Assembly (NCBI GenBank): GCA_025201345.1
Contig: JAIXMG010000030.1
Coordinates: forward strand, 248,001 to 312,000
Direction of reading: 5' to 3'
Length of the DNA stretch: 64,000 nucleotides
Source of the DNA: Thamnidium elegans
Lineage: Eukaryota > Mucoromycota > Mucoromycetes > Mucorales > Mucoraceae
This document shows positions 21,794 to 33,133 of the stretch, piece after piece. Both the position numbers and the translations under genes were made by a program. The number at the start of each line of letters is the position of its first letter. The stretch's first letter is position 1. Under the pieces are notes generated by a model. The model saw only the letters and a program-made list of their open reading frames with translations. It searched no databases and had not been told where the DNA came from.

Positions 21794-24373
21794 CTATGTT
21801 TTCGTTGCAGCACGTAATTTTTCATTGAAAAAGCGTTCAAGTTTAACAGAACATTTTGCGTATTCTGTATCTTCTGCATTGTATAATTTACAGTTATCAA
21901 AGATCTTTTGTGTATCCTTGATAAAGTCTTCCATGGTTGGGTAAGCGTCTGCTTTTACGTTTTCTTCTAGTGTAGCCAAGTCTAAAGTAAGTTTGCATTA
22001 GATAGATATACAGTTTGCATGTGTTTGTATATTTACCCATCGGATCTTTAATTATATCGTAGTAATCAGCAACATCTTCTATACTCACTGGTTCTAAAAA
22101 TGGCCAGGCGTGTGTGTAGTTTTGCATTTCTTCGACTATATGTAACATGGTATTGTAGTGAGGGGAATGTCTAGGTCTATTTGAACTATAGAAGGGGAGG
22201 GGGGGGGGGATTAATTTTATATGCACGCAAAAAGAAAAAAAAAAGATATTCTTAAAATGTTAAAAACTATACCGTACATCATATCCATTTCTGGAGTCCA
22301 ACCAGATTCACGTATACCAGGTACCTCCAATGGATCAATTGACCTTTTACCGCTTTTACCCATTGGCATTCTTAGACCAGGAAAATTAATATGTTCAGTT
22401 GATTTATCTTTAATCTTTTTCAGTATGGCGTTGCGTTGAATTCCCAATATGTCCTGCACTTGAAGGTATTTGACACGCGGTACCATTGTGCACTGCATAA
22501 TTGTACCACCTTCATAATCCTTGATGTATCCAACCCATTTACGTTTATCTAGGGTGATTTCAGTTGTAAAACCTTGTTTGCGAAAGTAACCAACGGCATA
22601 GTTATCTGCGTACGTAAGGAAATGCTTTACGTTGGTGTGTGTTGTCACATAGTCTTTTAAATGGTTCATAATAAAGGAACCGTATCCTTTCACTTGTTCG
22701 GTGGAAGCTACTGCACAAAATACAATTTCGGCAAATTCTTGCTCGTCGAATGGGCGGTAACAGATACCACCAATTACTTTATGTGGACTACGAATTAATG
22801 CGATACTACGATGGTTTCTAGATATAAATGTTGATGAGGTTTTTTTTCTTTTTTTTTTTTTTTTTAAAAAAAAAAAATAATTAGAAAAAGGGGGTTACAT
22901 TGTTTATACCTGTCATAAACTAGCCTGGCAATATACTCTTTGGGCATTTTAGGTAATTGCTTTTGAAAGATGTTTTTTAAGCCTGTCAGTAAAATCATGC
23001 TATCACGTGTTCCGTCGTTTAGTACAACCTGGGTTCTTATATCTCCTTCTCTTTCTTCAATCATTGCAGGGCTTTCTTTTTTCTCCAACGGCTTTACATA
23101 TAGAATTAGAGAGGAAGGGGGTTTAGAAGTAATTTTTTTTATGTGCGCGCTTAAGTAGTATCAAAATAGTTTACCGTAAATTCTTTAATCATTCTACTCA
23201 CTTCATCTTCATCTGTACTCTTTTGCTCTTCTATGGGAGGCTCCAATTTGGTATCTTCTTCTTCTGGAGGTGGAGGTGGAGGATGTGGTGTAGGTTGTGG
23301 TAGAGGATCGATGGGTTCGGTTATGATGGCTACAGATGTATCGGTAGGTTCGTCCATTACAGTTTCTACAGTTTCTACCTTGATTTCTATTTCTTGCTTA
23401 GGGATATCTATTTCCATAGGTTCAACATCTTTGCAATTTCCCTCGTCTTTTCCCTCGTCTTTTCCTTCATCTTTTCCTTCATCTTTTTCCCCATCTTTTC
23501 CCTCTAATTTTTCTTCATCCTTTTCGTCGTCCTTTTCTTCTTCTTCTTCCTCATCCTCTTCCTCTTCCTCCTCCTCCTCCTCCTCGTCAGAATCCTCTTC
23601 ATCAGAATTATCTTCTTTTTCAGAATGGTCGTCTTCCTTTTCAGAATGGTCCTCTTTATCAGAGTGATCTTCCTTGTCAGAGATGTCTTCCTTTTCTGAA
23701 TCGATCTCATCATCATCATCTGATTCTTCTTCCTCTTCATCATCTTCCTCCTCCTCGTCTTCATCTTCTTCTTCGTCTTCATCTTCTTCAGTCTCTGATT
23801 GGTGGTCTGTTCTCGTTCGTTTGTTTGCATAGTTTTTTGTATCGTTTTCTAAATCTCGTTTTCTTTTTAATTCAATTTGTGAATTTAGGTCTGCTATATC
23901 GTCAGATGCATTATACAAAATTTGTCTTTTTTTTTTTTTTTTTAAAAAAAAGAGTTATTTTTTTTTTTTTGCATAAAATAAGATAAGAATACTATAAAAA
24001 TAATTACTTTTTTAACGAATTGATATCGTCGTCTTCATAATCATAGTCTTCAATTTTACCCTTTTCCTGTTGTTTTTAATAGGTTAGAGATACAGTAAAA
24101 AAAAAAAAAAAAAAAAAAAAATGTGTGTCATACTTCGAGTAGCTCGTTTAATCTTGAAGCGACTTTTAATCGACGGTCTAGATCTTGGCCGTTATCAATA
24201 TGATGGAATGTATCGTGACCACATTGGCAGTTAGTTTCGTTGTAGGATGGATGCCATCCTTTGCATGTAGAGCATAGATCACATGGTATAAAACGGGCAA
24301 TCATGGCGTATTTTTCTTCATCGCTCATCTCTGCCAATTGCGGAAATAGTGGCAGAGAAGTAGAGGTGACCAT
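21794..24373 (-). CDS. GCN5: GCN5-type histone acetyltransferase with bromodomain
   Basis: Seven exons (24373-24134, 24066-24008, 23925-23175, 23091-22910, 22817-22278, 22185-22037, 21981-21794) give 702 residues. The N-terminus has a Cys/His cluster ([17 protein letters not shown]), similar to the PCAF-N type region of animal homologues. A long acidic insert (about residues 125-290) holds Asp/Glu runs, K-E-D repeats and four G-K-D-E repeats. The GNAT domain carries the catalytic Glu in F-A-E-I-V-F-C-A-V and the CoA loop Q-V-K-G-Y-G. The bromodomain has [18 protein letters not shown] and the Asn in D-N-C-K-L-Y-N. It would be the catalytic subunit of SAGA, acetylating histone H3. The exon 5 donor (GTACGG) is weak but is the only one that keeps phase. 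Confidence 0.95.
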
Positions 24374-25514
24374 TTAAGATTGCGGAAGTAAAGCTGGAAT
24401 TTATTTAAAAGTAGATAAAAAGAGATGAAAAGAAAAAAGAAGAGAGAGAGAGAAAATAAAAAATAGGGTCGTGTTTTTTTATTTACTTTTTTTTTTTTTT
24501 TTTTTTTTTTGTCCGTTCTGTGTGTGTGTGTGTGTGCGTGTGTGTATGTGCGGTTTTTTTTATATATAGTAGAGGTTAAGTAAGCGCTTTTTTTTTATAT
24601 ATAAAAAAGTAAAAGTAAACGATACATGTGGTATTTTTGTTGTGAAGTGTAGATAGTACAGGTCTCTTTTTTTTTTTTTGCGTGTGTGTAAATGTAATCA
24701 GGAACCATAATATCTTGGTCGATATATAACTGGTTTCAAAAGGACTCTTTTTGTGTAAATATTTGGAAGATCTAGCTCGTAGTATGCACTAGTTACGTAC
24801 TAAATTGTTTCTTAGCGGTCCTTGTATATTGTATCTTTTTATTCTCTCTTTTTGTGATATGAAATTGGTTTATCTGATCTATAATTTATGCAGTAGTTAC
24901 GTATCTGATTTGTTCCTTAAACTTTTTTTTAATGGCACGAGATTTTTTTTTTTTTTTTTTGTAGTATCACTCACTGTAGAAAGAAAATATGGCTACATCG
25001 GTAAGGCGGAAAATGAACATGTTACTTTATACGCAGCATAACAATAACAACAACAAAAGTTTTAGATTCAAAAAAGAAGTTTGTTTCAAAGTGTGTGAGC
25101 CAGCTCGTATTTTAAGCGGATTTTAGTTCAAAGATTGAATAGAAAGTATTTGTTAGATATCTTTATGACAAAGAGTATCTTTATATTGTTGATCTTGTGT
25201 TCTGGCTTTTTCAGTAACAAAAAGCATTGATCCTTCTACTTCTAGTAAGATTTATGCATATTCGGTTTTACTTGCTTTTTTTTTATGATGCTTATAAAAG
25301 CGCATGTCAGTATATCATCTAATGATTTTGTTTTACATGAAACCAAAATCCTATGATTTACTGATGAGCGGATAAAATATACTCTTTACATTTGTGTACT
25401 TATTTTGGTTACAAAATATATTACGCACATAGGTATATATTCCCTCGGCATTGAAAAAAAAAAGCATATATAGATAGTTACATTGCTTTTTTTTTTCTAT
25501 TTTATTAACTAACA
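24374..25514. other. Intergenic / promoter region
   Basis: It contains a GT repeat (about 24520-24548), poly-T runs and the upstream region of the acyl-CoA ligase copy at 25515. The open frame at 24805-25041 has no motif. No gene. Confidence 0.55.
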
Positions 25515-27402
25515 ATGGTACACTACTCTAAACTCCCAAGTATTAAAGAACCGGAAACAGATCTTCTCCATTTTTTATTCTCAAATAAGTTTAATACATT
25601 GGATGATAAGCCGATGATTATTGACGCGCTGGATACCAGTAGGTTTCTGATTTATGCTCAGTTGAAAGATAGTGTATTTCGGTTTGGTACCGGGTTACAA
25701 GACGTGTGTGGGTTTAAGAACGACGATGTTCTTGCCTTATTGTCTCATAATCAAGTAATACATAATAATTGTTAGGTGTTATTATTATTAATGCATTTTT
25801 TTTTCTTATAGTATGATTATTCTATCTCAGTATTTGGCGCTATTGCTGCCAACGGTGCAATCACTACAGTGAACCCAAACTATAATGTCGAAGAGTTACC
25901 ATATCAATTAATTAAAGTAAATGCAAAAGTAATTATCTGTCAAAAGGACAACATTGAAGTTGCATTGATTGCAAATGCACGTGCAGGAATTCAAAAGCAC
26001 AATATATTTATTTTTGGTGATGAACAAGTAAATGGTATTCAACCGTTTAAGAAGGCTTTGATTAGAGATCGTAAAGCTGTACTAGAAGAGCTTACATTTG
26101 AAGAAGCGAAAGAGAAGGTAGCCGTGCTTGCTTTTAGTCGGGTACTATGGGAAGAAATAAAGGAGTTATGACCACGTAAGTTTTTTTCTTTGCTGTTGTT
26201 GTTATCGATTAGTAACATAAAAAAATAGTCATACAAATATAACTGCAAATACAGCTCAGTTTGCTAGTTTTGAAGAAGGGCTTATGGATAATGATACGAA
26301 CCGTCTAATTGCCGTTATATCTTTCTTCCATATCTATGGTCTTATGCTTCTAGTAATGTGTGCTTTGTACCTAGGTATTCCTGTCTATATCTTACCAAGG
26401 TTTGATTTTGAGACTTTTTGTAAGGTGATTCAAGATAACAAAATTACTTATGCTGCTATTGTACCGCCTATCTGTTTGTTATTAGCTAAAAGTCCTGTTA
26501 TATCTAATTACGACTTATCGTCGCTCAAGGTCGCAGTTTCGGGAGGATCTGCTTTGAGCGAAGACCTTATCAGTAGGGCAATGGGTAGGCTACCAGGATT
26601 AGTAATTAAACAAGCTTATGGATTGACGGAGACAACTCTCTTTTCGATTTCGGAACGGACTGATAATACAGTGAAAGGGTCGGCCGGTATTCTTACTCCT
26701 AATATGACTGTCAAAGTTGTGGATGATGATGGCATTGGTAAGTTATAATAATAATATAGAATTTTTTTACGTTGGGTAGCTTATTTGTGTGAGTGTGTGT
26801 ATATGTATGTAGAAGTGAAACAGGGAGAGCGTGGCAGAATATGGATTAAAGGTCCCAGTATTATGAAGGTAAGCTTTTTTTTTTCTTTTTTGCGTGAGAC
26901 TTTTTAACTCAATTTTTTAGTTCAATAGGGTTATATCAATAATCCAGAAGCTACTGCGGATTGCATCGATAAAGACGGCTATTTTCATACGGGTGATATT
27001 GCTAGAATAGATAATGATGGAAGCTTTTTTATTGTTGATAGAAAAAAGGAATTGAGCTTATTTTGGTAAATTTTTTATTTTATTCTTTTGGCAGAAAAAT
27101 TAAATTTTTTTTTTTAGCACAAATATTATGCTGTCATTGATTGCGCTGTTATTGGCATATATGACGCCAGTAAAGCTACTGAACTTCCTACTGCGTATGT
27201 CACGTTGAAAGAAGGTATTGTTCCTTCTAAAGAAACTGAAAGAGAAATTCAAGATTATGTTGCGAATCAAGTTGTTTCGTATAAAAAGTTACATAGTGTT
27301 CGTTTTATCGATACGATCCCCAGGAGTCCTTCTGGAAAAATTCTTCGTAGGTTGTTGAGAGATGTTGATTTACAAGAAAAGAATGTATCCAGTAAATTAT
27401 AA
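25515..27402 (+). pseudogene. Acyl-CoA ligase (4CL/luciferase type), broken tandem copy
   Basis: The exon order and sequence parallel the intact paralogue at 28227-30245. Recognisable blocks are [28 protein letters not shown] and the C-terminal R-S-P-S-G-K-I-L-R-R, ending in the peroxisomal signal S-K-L. Two lesions argue it is not functional. First, one base is missing in the AMP-binding P-loop region (about 26133-26137), so S-S-G-T is out of frame and a TGA follows at about 26169. Second, relative to the paralogue, about 39-40 bases are deleted around 27055. The loss lies between two GAATTG-type repeats and removes the hinge-proximal [11 protein letters not shown] block. Otherwise the coding sequence has decayed little, so inactivation looks recent. 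Two small sequencing errors are an alternative for the first lesion but not the second. Confidence 0.82.
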
Positions 27403-28226
27403 TTACTCTATTTCGATAAACACTTGTACCTGTGTGTGTGTGTGTGTCTTTTACCATTGAAGCGTATTTTAACCGAGTTTTTATATGCGGGGAAGGTTTA
27501 AAGATTTATTTAGAACATACTTCTTGCTCATATGAAGTAATATCGCATCAAAAAAGTTCATTAAGCTCTATACTTAGAATAAGTGGTGTTTAAAATCGTC
27601 TAATTAGTTATACACTTCACTCAACTCATATGATTTGTTACTATATTTTTAGGTACATTAATGTTATGTATGTAAGCAGAAACAATAAATGGCCCACATC
27701 TTTACCTAGAGACCGATTACGAAAGCAATATAAATATAAGCTCAAAATACAGCTATTTCGTTATTTTCGGGAGAAGGATCAACATACATACATGGCGTGG
27801 TGAATGATTTGGGCTACGCCTTTCTCTAATTTAACAAATTTGATAAACATATAATTATTGTTTAACAAACAAAGACAGATTGTAAGCATACATTATGTTT
27901 ATTTACGGCTGTGTTACCAGACTATGTATGTTGATTTAAGGAGCTCTTAATTCGATTGGTATAATTACTTTGTTCTCCTCCAAAAATATGTTTTAATAGA
28001 ATGTCAGTTATAATCCTTAATTTTGAGCAATATGATTCAATAAAGAAAAAAAAGCCAAGTAAAGTTTTTAATATGAGCACTAAGAAGGGGGGAAGCAAGC
28101 GTGCTTCCTTCGGCATAAAGTTCAATTGTTCTTAGTTCCACACATGCATTTACATTTTTAACGGAATAAAATAAATCTCATTTCCTAAAATTACTCTTTC
28201 TTTCTTCTTTCTTCTCTAAAAAAACA
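27403..28226. other. Intergenic between the tandem ligase copies
   Basis: It holds a GT repeat at about 27433-27447 and A/T-rich sequence. The reverse open frame at 27922-28125 has no motif. The last 100 bases are CT-rich and form the likely promoter of the intact copy. Confidence 0.5.
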
Positions 28227-30245
28227 ATGGTTTTCAAGTCTAAACTTCCTTCGTTTGTAGAGCCAACTACTGGCCTTTACCAGTTCCTGTTTCCCAATCC
28301 ATCAAATATACCAGATGAAAGACCAATGTTATTTGACGCGCTTAACCCAAGTAAATTTCTCACATATTCTCAGCTAAAAAATTATTCTCTTCGATTTGCA
28401 GCTGGTTTGCAGGATGTATGCGATTTTAAGGATGGCGATGTTCTTGCTCTGTACGCTTCCAGCCAGGTAATACTAGTCGAGATAAACATTCAAGTTTTGA
28501 CTATCTTATTCATAAACATATATACATATCTATTAATAGTACGAGTACGCCTTGCCGTATTTAGGCGCTATCGCTGCCGGTAGGTGTTTTTTTTTGAAAA
28601 CCTTTCTTCTTATAAAAAAAAATAAATTATTCACTTGCTTTTTTATTTTGTAAAGGCGGGGTAATAACGACAGCTAATCCGAATTTTAGTCTTGAAGAAT
28701 TATTAGAACAGTTCCAACAAGTCAAACCAAAGGTTATTATTTGTCAAGACGATAATATCGACATCGCTTTAGCTGCTGGAGATCTTTCAGGTGTCGAAAG
28801 AAAAAATATCTTTATTTTTGGCGATAAAGAAGCACAAAGTTTTCAACCATTTAAGACAGCACTTATCAGAGGCCGCAAAGCTGTGGTCAAGGATATTAAT
28901 TTTGAGCAGGCTAAAGAAAAAGTTGCGATTCTTTGTTTCTCTTCAGGAACTACAGGAAGAAGTAAAGGTGTCATGACGACGTAAGTATTGATAGAAAGTT
29001 TATGATTATTTAAAGACTAAAGTACAGCTCCAATTTTAGCCACGCCAATATGACTGCAAATTTAATCCAATTTACTTCTTTAGAACGTAGATACCTTAAC
29101 AAAAAAAATGATCGTATACTCAGTGTAATTCCTCTTTTCCATATTTTTGGTCTTACGGTCATTTTGAATACGGCGCTATATCTTGGTTTACCTGTTTATG
29201 TTCTTCCTAGATTTGATCCGGTAGATTTTTGTGAGACAGTGCAGAATTGCAAGATTACGTATATACCCGCAGTTCCTACCGTCTGCTTATTCTTAGCGAA
29301 ACAGAAACTTGTAGAAGAGTATGATTTGTCTTCTCTTAGACTCATTCTTTGTGGCGGCTCTCCCTTAAGTGGCGATCTAGTTAAGGAAGCCATGCGAAAG
29401 TTACCCAATCTTTTGATCAAACAAGGTTATGGTTTAACAGAAACATCCCCCTTTTCTATAATAGAACCTTCAGAAGAAACAATCCATGGATCTTCAGGTA
29501 TTCTCCTTTCTAATATGACTGCAAAGCTTGTCGATGATGATGGAAATGGTAAAATGATATGAATATTATATAATAGATAATATTTCCTATTTACATCAAT
29601 TTTTCCCTTTCTTTCAGAAATACAGGGAGGTAATCGAGGGGAATTATGGCTCAAAGGTCCCAATATCATGAAAGTAAGTAATTAACTAAAAGCTGAATAG
29701 GTCACAAACAACTAAACGCTTTTTTAGGGGTATCTTAATAACCCTCTAGCTACTGCAGACTGCATGGATGATGAAGGCTATTTTCACACTGGAGATATTG
29801 TAGTCGTTGATAAAGACGAACACTTTTATGTTGTGGATAGAAAAAAGGAATTGATCAAACATAATGGCTTTCAAGTTCCGCCTGCAGAATTGGAGGGTAT
29901 TTTGGTAAGTAGAGCATAATAAAAACAATAAAAAAAAAATCTAATTGCGTTGGCTAGATTACCTACCCGGGAATAGCTGACTGTGCGGTTATTGGTATTT
30001 ACGATCATGATTTGGCTACTGAAATGCCTAGAGCTTATATAGCTTTAGAAGGAGGCATGTCATCGTCTCCAGTACTTGCAGCAGATATTATGAAGTTCGT
30101 TGCGAATAAGGTTGCCCATTACAAACAGTTAAGAAGTCTCCTTTTTGTAGATAGTATCCCTAGAGGACCGGCCGGAAAGATTCTTCGTAGGGTGTTACGC
30201 GAGAGTACCAAAGAGGAAGATGTTAAAAATGCGAGTAAATTGTAA
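28227..30245 (+). CDS. Peroxisomal acyl-CoA/4-coumarate-CoA ligase-like enzyme
   Basis: Seven exons (28227-28466, 28540-28579, 28656-28980, 29040-29548, 29618-29673, 29728-29904, 29958-30245) give 544 residues, normal for the family. The AMP-binding signature [11 protein letters not shown] lies near residue 190, followed by [20 protein letters not shown], the hinge region V-D-R-K-K-E-L-I-K and the catalytic Lys in [11 protein letters not shown]. The C-terminus is S-K-L, a canonical PTS1, so the enzyme should act in peroxisomes, activating a fatty or aromatic acid to its CoA thioester via an adenylate. The substrate cannot be read from the sequence. The acceptor at 29039 could alternatively be the AG near 29026, which would add four residues in frame. 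It is the downstream partner of a broken tandem copy. Confidence 0.93.
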
Positions 30246-30445
30246 TGCTTTTAACCAAATAAATCGAAAATACGTTTAGTTAAACAAGTCTTCAGTGAAT
30301 TTACTGCAGTTAAAAAATAAGCTTCTCTAATTAAGGTTGCGACTGTTGTTAACTGGGTTTGAACCCTTAGAAACGCGTAAAAAAAAACATTTTTTTGAAT
30401 ACTCTTTCTTATAAACACACTTATATTATTTTATTGTCTTGGAAC

Positions 30446-31756
30446 ATGAACACTCACAAAAATCAAACCTCAAATAAGAATACCTTTCGTGAAAAGCGAA
30501 AGTTGACTGAAGATAACACTCCAATCGCAAAGCGAAAAAAATTAGGAATCCAAGAGAATGGTGTTTCTCCTTCAATTACTGTTAAAAGATCTGGAAAGGA
30601 AAACATAATTCAAGAGCAGAGCAAAGAAGATAACCAAGTAATAATCGACCTCTCGTCCAGCGAAGAGGAAACAGAGGAAAGCTCCGAGGATAACTCCAAT
30701 CCGTAAGCTATATTTTCTTTTCTTTGTTCTTTTAAATACCTGTATTGATTTGCATATATATATATATATATATATTTCGATAAAAAAATATAGCCTAGTG
30801 ATAAATTATGAGAGAATTTGTCTTTATCAAAATGATTTCAGCTGCTTAAAAGGAAAAGAGTGGCTGAAGGATAATATTGTTGATTTGGCGCTTGCCGAAC
30901 TTCGAAGGAAATACGAAAAAGCTGGACAAGCATACTTATTCAATAGCTTATTTTTCTCTAAGCTTCGAACTATTAGGGAGTAAGTGTTTTTTTTGTCTAG
31001 ATAAATATTGGCTTTAACTAATGTCTTTATACAGCTCCGGTGCTAGCAAGAAAGACTACTACACAACTACTAAACGTTGGTTCAAGAATGATGAATTATC
31101 TAACAAAAGATTTTGGATAATTCCTGTTTGTGATCGGTAAAATGACTGTACGTCAAATCATCAGCATACTAAATTTATATTTTTATTTCTATTAGAAACC
31201 ATTGGTACGTCATTGTCGTAGCTCGCCCTAGATCAAACAGGTAAAAAAAAAAAAATTGAATTCGTTTTAGATGAAATAGAAACTAACTGTTCATTATCTA
31301 GACCTAGTATTACTGTTTTCGATTCGATAAAAAAGAAGACATATGTTTCTGTTAATTTAATAAAAGCTTTTTTAAAGCAAAAGTACGCTGCAGAGCATAC
31401 CGGTAAATGTCGAAAAATCGAAGTTAATATTGCTGATGTAAGTCTTGTTTTACTATGTTGTAAACAATATTAATTATATTCAAACCATTTAGATACCCCA
31501 ACAAAAGAACGCAAGCGACTGCGGGTTATTTACTATTCGCTCGGCAAATTTACTTTTAAGAGATGATGCACAACATTACTTTACTTTTATTAAGGTAGAA
31601 TTTATTCAATTGTCATTTGATTGCTTCATGCTAATGTAGATATTATAGGACCCTAAAAATAATGAAGCCAAAATCAACAAGTTTTATAAGAAGATACCAG
31701 TACCAACGAGAAAAAAGGTGTTCAAAAGCATCCAAATGTTAATCGAAAATCATTAA
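30446..31756 (+). CDS. Ulp/SENP-type SUMO-specific cysteine protease
   Basis: Seven exons (30446-30702, 30794-30979, 31035-31136, 31196-31240, 31302-31437, 31493-31594, 31649-31756) give 311 residues. The N-terminal 85 residues are basic then Ser/Glu-rich and contain V-I-I-D-L-S-S-S-E-E-E, a SUMO-interaction-like motif (hydrophobic core followed by acidic Ser-Glu). The C48 peptidase domain begins with C-L-K-G-K-E-W-L-K-D-N-I-V-D. The catalytic His is in N-H-W-Y-V-I-V, Asp in V-F-D-S, the oxyanion Gln in P-Q-Q-K-N and Cys in S-D-C-G-L-F. All catalytic residues are present. It would process or deconjugate SUMO in the nucleus. The domain is compact and lacks the loop insertions of Ulp2/SENP6-7, so the subclass is uncertain. 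Confidence 0.92.
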
Positions 31757-31959
31757 TTGTGATTGTACAAATATACCAAAATCGAAAAAAGTTGCCTTGT
31801 GCACTTTTTGTTAGGAAAGGTGAAAAATTTAGCTTATTAAAAAAGGTTTTTTTTTGTAAAAAGTTTATTAAAGTTAAAGTATATGCAGACGATTAAATTT
31901 ATCATTATTTGCACTCCAAGGAAATCGGAAGGGAAAGTTGCTAACAAATAAACTCAGCT
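31757..31959. other. Intergenic, no gene seen
   Basis: A short A/T-rich stretch between the SUMO protease and the LINE relic. Confidence 0.5.
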
Positions 31960-32850
31960 ATTAAGTAAAGAGGTCAACCAGACCGCTGAACGCTACTCAT
32001 CTAAATGGTTTAATTGTAATAGTGAGAATTGAAAGCAGTAAAAGAAGTTTAGCTCTGTTTGGGATCGGTTATTTTTGGAGTTCGACGAGAGCAGTATCCA
32101 CGCCATATTTTTTCAACAGGCGCGAGCCACGAATGAATCCAACAGCTTTTGACGGTCGACTTGGAGGAAACTATCAAGTTGGTTGGAACTTAAGCTTTTA
32201 GCATAAGCGGGCAATGTTAAAAAAAAGACGATCTTTTTTTAAGTGCTTTTCAGGCAGGAAGTCACTGGCAAGAGCAGGTGGTAGTAGGGTAAGGAGACAG
32301 TCTTCGGGCAAGTATCAGGTACGAATACCGAATTTGGTAATAAGCACGTCTACGCGCCATGTTACTGACGGTATATTTGTTATTAGTTTCAGGGCTGCAG
32401 TAGAGGAAGTAGGGTGACCACCGACCATTAACCGAAGACAATGATCTTGTAGTTTTTTTCAGTATCAGTAAATCTTTTTTGAACAGATTAGAAATCGCCA
32501 GACCGTATTCAAACATAGGAGGTACAAAGGTACGGTACAGATTGAGCTTAGGAGTAGGGAAAACCCAGACCGGCTAGCACCCAGTCGATATAGTGTAGCC
32601 ATAGCACCAATTGTACACCTTGGAATCGAATTGTAGATAACGCACGGTTATCAATACCTTTTTTTATTTAAAAGGTACACCTAGAAAGGTGAATCCATCT
32701 ACTTGAGGCAGTGGGGTACCATAAAGGCGGAGAGGGTTACTATGTGTAGCAGAGGTAGCACGGGCAGCGGTGTGGTGCAGGAGTAATTTCGCCTGAAAGA
32801 GGATCCCTCATTAGTATATGATCTTTATATATGTTACAAATGGAGCGTCT
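31960..32850 (-). mobile_element. LINE (non-LTR) retrotransposon 3' relic
   Basis: Read on the reverse strand, the sequence has the end of a LINE reverse transcriptase and the region after it. It reads L-R-L-Y-G-T-P-L-P-Q-V-D-G-F, then F-L-G-V-P-F, then Y-R-T-F-V-P-P-M-F-E-Y-G-L-A, and later F-L-Q-V-D-R-Q-K-L-L-D-S-F near 32100-32160. The G-V-P-F and (R/P)-P-x-x-E-Y-G-L blocks are typical of the thumb region of non-LTR elements in Mucorales. Multiple stops and frame changes show that it is dead. The G/C content is locally higher than in the flanks. The upstream polymerase core with Y-A-D-D is not present in the window, so this is a 5'-truncated copy. Confidence 0.75.
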
Positions 32851-33133
32851 TATTGTCCAAAAACAAATGAATGAGTCAAATACCAGTTCGAAAATAAAAA
32901 TAATCCTTTTAAAAGTTAAAATTTTATACTGATCTATTAGCTTTTTGTAAAACTAGAAAAAAAAATATGTCTACAGCATATATTGGTTTTTTTTTTAGAA
33001 GTGTAGTATAAGGACATAAATTAGCGGTTGCGCAATGATATACACTGACCAATTGGTAGCTATGTATAATATATATAATGTACAACTCTGCTAAGTATGA
33101 GACATGTTATTCTTTGCTTTATTAATTTTAATT

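Noticed and set aside
23233..23667. Plus-strand Ser/Gly-rich open frame of 144 codons
   Set aside because: It is the antisense shadow of the acidic repeat region of GCN5.
30345..30375. GGGTTTGAACCC palindrome resembling a tRNA T-arm
   Set aside because: No acceptor, D-arm or anticodon arm can be folded around it.
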